A DNA stretch of 64,000 nucleotides from NCBI RefSeq assembly GCF_001039355.2, contig NW_019775754.1, positions 95,761 to 159,760 of the forward strand, given 5' to 3'. This document shows, piece after piece, positions 55,027-64,000 of the stretch. This DNA comes from Lingula anatina (Eukaryota; Brachiopoda; Lingulata; Lingulida; Lingulidae). A program made the translations under genes and the position numbers. The notes under the pieces are model-generated. The model was not told where the DNA came from, did not search any database, and saw nothing but the letters and a program-made list of their open reading frames with translations. Position 1 is the first letter of the stretch; each line of letters opens with the position of its first letter.

Positions 55027-58000
55027 TCAACCTTTTATTTTTTCCTTGGCAGTCAGTTTCTGCACCTTAACCATCTTGTTTTTTGATGTATTTATCTTTG
55101 CTGTAGGTAATGACTTGACACCTTTGAAATGGGGATATTCATAGCCAAAAAGAGCAAAATCTACAGAGAACAATTCCCATAAATTGTGAATATCTATGGG
55201 GGATAAATTCTGAAACATTGTCAGTGTTCTTTCCTTCGTGCTAAGTCCGGTTCTTGGTGGCATAGTTGGAAAAGAGAGTATGTCATCTAGCCCCACCATT
55301 CGTAAAATGTAGTCTGCATCGTCTGCAAGTGTTTCGTATTTTCCAATTATATCATATTGTATAACACAAGGGTGACAAAGGCGGTAAAATGGCCGCCAAT
55401 GCTCATTGAGCTGTTCAGAAGATTTTTTGGCATCAGTCAGATAACGAATAAACTCCTCAAAAGTCACATCGTTCCCTTTCTTCAGAGAATCCTTTGTGGC
55501 ATTTTTGCGATAGAGATAGACTATTTTTCTTCCAAACACTTTTTGGAAATATTGGCTGTAGGGTAAAGTGAATTTATTCCTATATGCAGACACCAGTCTT
55601 TCTAGAGGTTCCCGCACGAACATGAACTTGAAATACGTATCCAAACGATACCGGACTTCTTCTGGCGAGTAAGAACTGAGCTTGGGTATAAAATGTTTTT
55701 CGTGAGCATCGGAGCCGCTAATTTTCATGGGATCAGTGGTGTTGACAAGACCCATAGCCACAACTAATATCCTTTTAAAATTTGTTGAAGCCACTTTTGG
55801 AACTTTACAGTATATGAGCTTATGCTTGTCATCTACATAGAGATGATCAAGTAAACTTGGGTCTACATTTGATGTAGGATGAATTCCGTTTGCCTTGCAG
55901 AATTTTCTGACAGTTTCTTGGCGTTCTTCTTGAATTTTTGCAAGTGCTTCATCGCTTAGTGATATAACCTAAAAAAGATGGAGCAAAAAGAATGTGCATA
56001 GCAAGAATAGGAATATAAGCAATGTTTTAGTATAAAAATTTTTGGTATAGATAATCTAAGTCAAACTTGTAAATAAAAGTCTTCAAAGTATAGTTACGCA
56101 TATCAAAAAAGTAAAAATCTTCCAAAACAACTAATGCTTCACATTCAACTAAAGCCATTCATATCCAACTTAAATACTGTAATAATCACATTAGCATTGT
56201 TTTCTCCAAGTACAGACATGAATTCTATCAGGTGATTATTTCCTGCCATGTTACACGTTACAAGAACAGAGTAAACACAGTAAACATTCATAATTTACCC
56301 AGTGTAGAATGTGTTCTTTAATTATATCTAAGACATTTTAAGGTAAAATATTTCTTATTATGGCAAAGTATATCTTCCTATAAAAGCTTCACTAGACATC
56401 AAAAATCTAGTAAAAAGTCACTGGCTTATCTGTACTAATATAAGTATTATTTTTCCAACAGGCAGGTGAAAGAGGCGGAGAGGAAGAGGAAAGTTTGATA
56501 CTTGCTTCACACTTTATCAGATCTGCAATGGGGGAAGTTAGAGACTGAGTTGGGGGGGGGGGGCATCCCCCCTAGGCCCCACCTAAATTAGAAGCAAATG
56601 AACAAGTAGAAAAAACACCAGATACTTACCATTCTTCTGTGTTGGGGAGGCATGCCATAGATTACTCTATCTGGAAAAACACAAAACAAACCTATTTTAA
56701 TCACCTAGTACATGACCTGCAGACTGAACCACATGTCTTTCAACATGTACACTTCAGCCGATCAGACTTTCTAAATTTCTGGGTTGAGTTTGGTTTATTA
56801 CATCAGTGAAATTTCATTTAGGTTCAAATTTACAATGACTGCAGCAATGAGGTTCCCCAAATCCCTGCAGCAGTTTTGTAAATATGAGGAATGTGCTCTA
56901 AGTGATTAAGTGCTTTATGTTTAATTGTACGGTAATGGCTCGAATTTTTGAATGGGGAAAATGATCAATCTTTCACATACACAATTTTGGAATCGTTAAA
57001 AATTACATTTCTATGAAGCATTTGTGGTGCTTATACTGTGCAGCATATAACTATATAGTAGCCTGCTTTTTAATTTTGTTACTTCTACTCAGTGCTCCAA
57101 TTCTAAGAATTTATGACTTCAAACAATCCATTCTTCATTGCATTAAAAAGATTGAGCCAATACTGTACTTTCTATTTTTTCTTAAATATTTCCAAACCCC
57201 CATTTACATGTGCTTCCATACTCTATTTTGAAATAAGGGTATTTCTAGCACTTTTTCATGTTTAGCTAGTATAAGGGGAATTTATAAAAGCAAAAAGAGC
57301 AATCAGTGATCTTAGGATTGTCACAGTACATGACAACAGTCATATTAATAAAACATTTATATATTCTATTGATTTTTACATGGGGAGCGATTCACTTCAA
57401 TTATCAATTACAAGAAAGGGGCAATATTATCATACAACAATCATTTCACCCCAACTGACTATGTGACTCACATTATATCCACATTATCACCCTATTAATA
57501 TTTCAAAATTCTTTGTGGTCCATTAAGGACAAAGGAAACCGTAGTGTGTATACAGAAAAGATAAAGAAGAGATTTCTGAAGCCAATCGGCCAATTCCATT
57601 ACCAGCGTGTGTGTGGTATGTTGTTGTATGATTTGTCCTGGGGTTAACACTTCCACACACATGCACCTGTACTAACACATACACACTGGCTTTGACATTT
57701 GCTCTGAATCGGAGTGTAAATAACACATTAAAACTAAGCTGGCTTTACTAAATGCCATTTTTCTGCTCTTTTCACTGAATGTTTATTGGGGAAATTAATT
57801 CAAAAGAGACGGGGAGGGTCTGAGATTTTGGATAGGGATCAGACACTACCAAAAAATTTTGGATAGGGTGTTAGTTTGGTGATGATAGAGGTGAAATAGT
57901 TTTTTGGCTTCTTTTTTTTTTTAATCATCTCACAATTAAGCATGACTTGGGGCAACTGCAATGGTAACTAACCTCAAATTGTTATGTTAAAGAACTTGCA

Positions 58001-61000
58001 CTTCAGGCAATTTCAGTCAAAGATTTAATTTTGATGAGAGGGGAGAGGTGCTTTGCCCCAAGTGATATACCTTCTTGTGATGCAACAAAATACCCAGACA
58101 GGTCATTTGTCAGCACAGCTGCAACAGACTTGGCTATCGTTCAAGAAAGATGTGTGCATTATTCAGTTTCATATTTTCACTGTCAAAATCCCATGACGAA
58201 AAAAACATTAGATAAAACAGTACATCAAGTTGATAGCCATTGCCTGTTAAAGTTTAAAGGGGTCAATAAGTTCAGAATAAAGCTTGGTGGGGAGAACAAG
58301 GAATTCAGCATGCCTTTGCTAAGACATGAAATTTTGGCACACCTTGTTCATTGAATACTAAGTAAGAGACTAAACATCCAACAACCCCTCCCACCATCAC
58401 CCAGGTGGGGAAAAGGGGAAATAGAAATCAACACCTGCAATAGAATAGTATGCTGTCTAATGCCAGTGAAAACCTTGCACTCACTACAAATATCTTTGGT
58501 ATAAGAATAATACCTGTTACAGACTAGTATGCATGTTATAGAAGTTTGGGATAACGACATTTGTTACAGAAGTCTGTGGAAAAAATGTACTTGACGTGGG
58601 GGAGGGGGGAATGTGGTCCTTTCCCAGGCTGCTTTAGATAACTGATCTAAAATGTTATCATTTCTCAAACTGTTTTTAGATAGTTGACCTTAAAATGGAC
58701 ACTGATATCTGGTGAACTTATTGGACCTATACTGGTAGGTCTATGGGAAGGTGCTTCAATAGAGTACCTTCTTACACCTGCCCCCCCCCCCCCACCCACC
58801 CACACACACACACACACGGTGTGTTTTAATACACAATTTTTTTTATCACTTTTCAAGTGGTTTATGGTAGACTGACAACAAATTTAGATCATTCTAAAAT
58901 TTCTATCATCACTTGGTCAGGCCCAAACTTACCCTTTCATTTTTTTTCAATATAAATATAAATATAAACATTGTTATGTGAATTCAAACATCAAAGTATT
59001 TGAATGTACGGTAAATACAACAGACTACATATGTACTTTCTATTAAATTTAATACAATGTGCAATATGACAGATAGTTTTTACCACAATTTATATACTTT
59101 GCAAATATTTGTTAAATTGTATGTCACTTCCAGGCCTTTTCTTGTCTCTAATTAACATCAGATACCAAGTGATTTATTCTGAATCAATGTAGACAAAAAG
59201 TTTTGATTACTAACTTTTGTTCACCTTAAGTTTTAGGTGAAATTGATGTCAGAAGACAGAATCGTGTGAGAATTGCCTTTTAATAACAACTGCTTATCAA
59301 GGTGTGAGTGAACAGACACTCACAAGGTGACTGACTAAACATGTGCCGAAGCTGAAACTACACCATCATCTGAAACAACACCATGGCTACCATAACCCGA
59401 TTCAGCAAACAAAAAATGATAAATGATATATTTGCCCAGTGACAGCTACACTGAAGGATGTCTCTTTTGTGGCCCTGCTATGCTAAAGGTAACCAATTCC
59501 CCTGTGGGAACTGAAAATTTGGCACTGAACAGCAAAGATGAAATGTAGATATTTGTGATCCAGACATGTCATATTTCCTAACAAAATGCTAATTTTATGA
59601 AGTCCTGTAACCAATTATTTAAGAGGGGGGTCTTTTCCCTGAAAAAGTTAACTTTTTTACCCTCTCCCCCCCTTTAGTTTACCCAAACTGAGAAATAGCA
59701 AAGAACTTGGGTTAAATTTTGATTTAAAATAAAAAAACTTCTGCCACCAAAAGATGACTTTAAATAACAATTGATTCTGCATGGACCATTTCCCAACCAA
59801 AGGGCATGCAGTTCTTTTGCCTTCTCCCCCCACCCCCCATTTTTCCCCAAAATACCCAAGTCTCCTAGTGTTTAAACCATGTGGATGCATCTTTAAGGTC
59901 CGAAGCCGGTCTATACTACATCAGTCACATTCACAATGATTTAAATGCTGTCCCCAGCAACCGTGATCTGCCGCACACCACGACATTAGTAAAAAATCAT
60001 GGACAATAGTTTTTTGAAGTTATTTTTTTGTTCAGTTATTACCAGTCTGAAGTTTAACGATCCATTCTTTCACCCAAAAAGTTCTACCACCCTATTTCTC
60101 CCCTCCCCCACTCTATCCGGAACTGAATAAACTGGATCAAATCCAGAGTACATGTACTTTGTGAACCCCGATTTTCAGACTACACAGGAAACTCACTCCT
60201 ATCACTTCATCACCAGCATATATCAGTACTAGACAGGTTATGCAGGGTAGAAGTGAGTACCCATCAGTTTTCTATAGCAGGGGACGATTTGTTTTGGCTC
60301 TGTCCAAGATCTGTTTGAAACTTTATAAACAATGTATGGGGACTGCCTGATAAAGAACATACTTTTTCATGTGGCTACTTTGCTAGAATGACAAATGTAG
60401 AAGCACATGTTATAAGATAATTAATACTTATTTAATGATGGGAATCTGGTGTCCAAAATCTGAAACTGATCCAAACTTCTTATTAAATAACATGCACATA
60501 TGTGTAGTTTCTCTTGGTCTTAGCAAGCATGTAAAATGCTTCTGCTTGAAAAATTGCCCTGGATTGATTTGACCAAAGGAAAAACAATCCAATTTCAGTT
60601 CTCCAACCTGTCACAGATTTCTTTGTCAAAAAAAAAAAAAAAAAAAAAAAAAAAACCGGGCTGAAGTAATAATATTAGGGAAAGTGGTCAGAAACAACAT
60701 GCATGCTGGAAAGATCCCAATGCAATGCTTTGTACTTTTTTCCCCCCAATTTTCACTCCTGTTACTTTGAGAAGGGTCAGTGTTGTTCCTACTGTGCTTA
60801 ACTCTGAGTGGACAGACATAACAGACGCTACAACTCAAATACAGGAAGATTCCAGCAGAGTTTACAACTGCAGTAATTCTAAATGCCAGGCCTTGTTCCA
60901 TGGGATCTTCCTTTAACTTGAACCTTGGTTAGATATTATCTATGTTATTTCCCCATATGTTTCTTTCTGAACCACCAGAAAATGCCAACAGACTACTTGA

Positions 61001-61443
61001 GATATCAAAAATCTGTTACATTTTCATAATTTTCCTAAGAGCACTGTTGTAAATTACGTTTTTTTTTTCAAATGTCTTTTAATTTAACCAACCTATTTCT
61101 GTTATTTTCTCCATTAAAAAATTCCATAACAATTTTAAGACAAAAAATGCCCAAATTAAGTTAATTATTAATCTTTAAGCATGCACCTGAATTTTATCAA
61201 ACAGACAGTACGCTTGTTTTGAATGGGACCATTATACTAGTAGCTTTACTACCAATACAACAACGCCAACACTGTCAATCGAAACCATTACATAATATGG
61301 CTTTGACAACATTGAATGTGACTGTTATTAAACTGAATTCCTGCATACATATATAGTTACCAACCTGTTGAAAGCAGATTCACCAGCAACACCACGGATA
61401 CTACGAGAGCCATCCATCCTAGAACAACGGCAAAAACCCGCAT
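55027..61443 (-). CDS. Carbohydrate (chondroitin 4-) sulfotransferase 11-like, complete, three coding exons
   Basis: Model: complement(join(55027..55968, 56630..56670, 61365..61443)), GT-AG junctions, phases agree, 353 codons (human CHST11 has 352). The first exon encodes a short cytoplasmic end and one hydrophobic anchor (MRVFAVVLGWMALVVSVVLL, residues 1-20 and beyond), so the protein is type II in the Golgi. The 41-bp second exon encodes RVIYGMPPQHRRM of the stem. The catalytic exon has the 5'-phosphosulfate site KVPKVASTNFKR (about residues 95-106), the 3'-phosphate site FMFVREPLERLVSAYRNKF (about 155-173), a glycosylation motif RKNAT (about 196), and the family signature NEHW-x(6)-LCHPC. 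It transfers sulfate from PAPS to GalNAc in chondroitin or dermatan. CHST12-15 paralogues are possible, but length and motifs favour the CHST11/13 type. The site has S where vertebrate CHST11 has C. Confidence 0.92.
56671..61364. other. Large first coding intron of the CHST11-like gene
   Basis: No exon seen. Contains a (CA)n tract (58800-58819) with a C-run, an A30-type run near 60628-60655, and a decayed family-1-like MITE at about 59620-59860. Open frames such as 58031-58354 (+) lack domains and splice support. Confidence 0.55.
59620..59860. mobile_element. Possible degenerate MITE family 1 relative
   Basis: In inverse orientation, blocks CCTGAAAAAGTTAAC..., TTGGGTTAAATTTTGAT and CATGGACCATTTCCCAACCA followed by AAAGGGCATGCAGTTCTTTTG resemble the family-1 interior, between G-rich and C-rich ends. 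Weak, by eye only. Confidence 0.35.
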
Positions 61444-62010
61444 CTTGCAACAGCGCAGCTTCCCCATTGTAGAACCTACTGGTACTAAGCAGAAACTAGG
61501 CCGAGATCATCTGAAAAAAAGTGCTGTAAATTTCACCCTGAGTCGAAGTTCTCGGCTCTCTCTGACGACACCCCCAGCTTTCAGCAGAGTGTTGGGGGTA
61601 GCGAAGGGTTGCGAAGTCTCCTCACAAACGTCTACGCGCCGGGCGATCCTGAAGCCATTGTCTTAGCACCGTGTTTGTGGAGGAGTTAAACCGTCCATGT
61701 GTGGCTTCGGCTCCCAGAGTCTGCTTTCAATTAGAATGCGAACATTCAACGCCATCTCTCGGGGAGCAATAGATTTATTCGTTCGGCTTCGACAAACAAG
61801 AAAGTGATTGTTGAAACGCACTTGTAATTGCTGCTTCTGTCGGACCACAAACCACATGCCGAGGATTAACTCGCCAGATTACGAATGCGCAACTCACATG
61901 TTGCTTTTATATCTCCGAAAATATATATCCGAAGATCTAGGAAATCAAGATGGGGGGGGGGGGGGGGGGGGGGAGAGGGAGAGGAACCGGGGAGGGTTTC
62001 CCTTTTTATT
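61444..62010. promoter_or_regulatory. Upstream region of the CHST11-like gene
   Basis: Directly upstream of the minus-strand ATG, richer in G+C and CpG than its surroundings (for example GCGCCGGGCG around 61637-61646), so a promoter or 5' UTR is likely. A G23-type run at about 61952-61974 precedes a purine-rich stretch and the N. Confidence 0.4.
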
Positions 62011-62011
62011 N
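62011..62011. other. Single-N contig join 5
   Basis: One N just after a long G-run and purine tract. Unlike the other four joins, I could not find its right-hand sequence elsewhere in the window. Confidence 0.6.
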
Positions 62012-63454
62012 ATATCAGATTGATGCCCTCGTGGCCATTTCAGAAACCTCTTAGTGTGAATCTGATGTCTGGAAATATCAGAAAAACAAAAGTAGTTGGG
62101 TGAATCAAGTGTGATAAGAAAGATGTTTGTATTTGATGTAGAGAATGATAATGAAGGTTTTTCAGGAGGGTGAAGGTGAAAAAAAATTGATATATAGGTA
62201 GTGTGCTCTATTTTTTGTTTTCCTTGTATGAGCTGTGGGCTGGTTAACCAGCATCACTAAATCATATTATTACATGCAGTGACTGGGGGGGGAGAGAGAG
62301 AGAGAGAGAGACTCGCGTAGTGTTCCCCTTTTAATTCTCAATGCTTTTCTGAATTGGGCTATGTGGTGACTTTGACCCATGCCTCTGCTATTCAAATGGA
62401 TTTATTTGATAATCTACGTCATGATTGTTTAACAGGAAGCTTTTTAAAGTCCACACAATACAATTATAATGAATTCCTGTGTCATATTGGTGAATGTTGA
62501 AGATTTTTAATTGATTAAATTGCTATACTGATTTCTTGGAATAGCACAGATATAAATCACGGTCAGAAAAAAAAATCGTCGCAAAACCAAAGACTTGCAT
62601 GTACGAGCCTGTAGGCATAGGAAGTGGGACTCTTACTACATGTACAAACATAAATGTTTCTTAAGTTATGTAATTCAAACCAAAACATCATACATTGTAT
62701 TACATAACTGAACGGAACGCACGTTGTACACAATACAACCTTGTAGAGGACGTGCAAACCTACATACAACATGCTAGTTAAGTATAAGGCCGTCAAAACA
62801 CGAACATATTTTTGGCCTTCGTCTTGAATGAAATTGCTACACGGATATAGAAATATTGATGGCGCGCAGAACATGACGGAAGTGTAACTGACAACGCCTG
62901 GGTGTAGCAGCATTCAACACATGTCTCTCATGGTCTATGATACGACTCAAACCTGCCCTTGGATGATTCTCCGAATACGTTTGAACCCCTTCTGGGAACG
63001 TAATGGTTTAAAATTTTGGCTCTTAAGTGAAGGAATAGACTCGAAAATGCTGCATATTTGCTTAGGCAATTAAACACGGATAGGAAATGAAGCATCGCGT
63101 TTTAGGTTTTTACTCTTCATCATTATCCACCGTGATGCAGTGGATTTTACTTTTTCCACGTGCAAAACATGTATTACCTCGGTCTAATAAAGTCAGACCC
63201 AGTGCCTTTTACATGTAGCACTCCATAAAATGAAGAAATCGTAGTCCCAAAAACGCAAGAAACAACACAGAAACAAACGTCAAATTTTTCAAAGATAATG
63301 AATATAGTCATCTTTGTCTTGTTCCCCTCGGTCGTGCTGTACTGTGGCTCAATGAGACAGAAATAAAATATTTCTCTTAAAATATCTCTTGAAATTTCTC
63401 CTATTTACGTATCATTGCCTGATCCTTGGATTTGAAGTTTTAAATCATTTCTAA
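62012..63454. other. Non-coding right-end region
   Basis: No recognisable gene. A (GA)n tract lies at 62291-62310. A 116-codon minus-strand open frame (62563-62913) has no domain, biased composition and no splice context, so it is not called. Confidence 0.5.
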
Positions 63455-63630
63455 TTAGACAGGGGCGTAACCAGGCATACGCACGGATGCACTGTGCGTA
63501 CAATTTTTTGAGCCAACCATGATATTATTCTCCATAAATTCAGTGTATTTTTCACGGAATATAATCGTACCTGGGAATTTTCAAAATCTGTGCGTACAAT
63601 TTTAAAAGGTCTGGTTACGCCCCTGTTAGA
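63455..63630. mobile_element. MITE family 3 with 5-bp target duplication
   Basis: Element 63460-63625 (166 bp), termini CAGGGGCGTAACCAG and CTGGTTACGCCCCTG, flanked by TTAGA on both sides (63455-63459 and 63626-63630). GTGCGTACAATTTT occurs twice inside, near both ends. No coding capacity. Same length class, CAGG start and 5-bp duplication as family 1. Confidence 0.85.
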
Positions 63631-64000
63631 TAATCTAGTTCTACATGTAAGATCGTTCTGTACATTTCAGAAAGAAATAGTGACATCAATTACTTTTATT
63701 TGAGGGGTTTTATCGTTTTAAAAGTCTGAATTTGGGAAAAGATAAGAAGCTTTGCAGGATACAAAGACTAAGAAAATATGATTTTAAGACATTTTGATAC
63801 TCGTATAGTATATTTTGTTCCAATAACGCGTCTTCAGTTAGGACTTTTAGTTACAACACATAAGTTAAATTGATTCTCTATAGTGTAATGAGAGCACTTA
63901 ATACGATTGAATTAATAACAAGCTTTAATAAAAACATAATAATTAGGCAAAATTGCCTCTTGAAAGTGATCACGCGCCCCCTCCCCCAGTCCCTCTATTC
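63631..64000. other. Non-coding right edge
   Basis: AT-rich sequence with no exon or repeat recognised. Confidence 0.5.

Noticed and set aside
58031-58354. 107-codon plus-strand ORF as a gene
   Set aside because: Inside the CHST11-like intron, with no recognisable domain or signals.
62563-62913. 116-codon minus-strand ORF as a gene
   Set aside because: Cys/Tyr-rich composition, no domain, no splice context, and it ends in a poly-Phe homopolymer.

Overview
This window is animal nuclear DNA, not bacterial. It is AT-rich, its genes are broken by GT-AG introns, and it carries short inverted-repeat transposons, a decayed LINE and many simple repeats. The protein types (CCDC146, RUVBL1, a CHST11-type sulfotransferase, a fibrinogen-domain lectin) and the highly polymorphic duplicate tracts fit a marine invertebrate, most likely a lophotrochozoan such as a bivalve mollusc. 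That placement is inference.

Layout: (1) 1055-1252 (-) is a first coding exon, probably of an SLC23-like transporter that runs off the left edge. (2) 2757-9187 (+) holds two phase-matched exons giving the C-terminus of an unrecognised protein; a 5'-truncated, decayed LINE lies in the intron between them. (3) 9656-14762 is a second version of 4708-9654, joined by one N. It is followed by a 46-bp satellite ending near 15.5-15.8 kb. (4) 16678-21550 (-) is a complete 11-exon RUVBL1 (pontin) gene of 456 codons. (5) A head-to-head intergenic region of about 1.2 kb leads into CCDC146 (+, 22727-48204), rebuilt here as 18 coding exons and 965 codons. (6) Nested on the opposite strand inside CCDC146 coding intron 1 is a secreted fibrinogen-related gene with an angiopoietin-like N-terminus; one or more of its exons are lost in the gap at 24837. 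(7) 55027-61443 (-) is a complete three-exon CHST11-like Golgi sulfotransferase of 353 codons. (8) The right end, 61.5-64 kb, has no recognisable gene.

Five single-N positions (9655, 24837, 27765, 36163, 62011) mark contig joins. Three tracts next to them occur twice (4708-9654/9656-14762; 24838-27764/27766-30731; 31318-36162/36164-40826). The copies start or stop exactly at an N and differ by SNPs, small indels and two clean transposon insertions. The best explanation is uncollapsed haplotypes, not biological duplication. Counting exons naively would therefore duplicate CCDC146 exons 2-6, the fibrinogen-related first exon and the last exon of the unknown gene.

Functional links: RUVBL1 (a cofactor in axonemal dynein preassembly as well as chromatin remodelling) and CCDC146 (a centriolar and axonemal coiled-coil protein) share a divergent promoter region with an ETS-type site and mirrored YY1-like motifs. 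No prokaryote-style defence system, CRISPR array, tRNA or rRNA was seen. The most interesting material is the haplotype-polymorphic MITE families, the nested angiopoietin-like gene and the possible in-frame micro-exon duplication in CCDC146.
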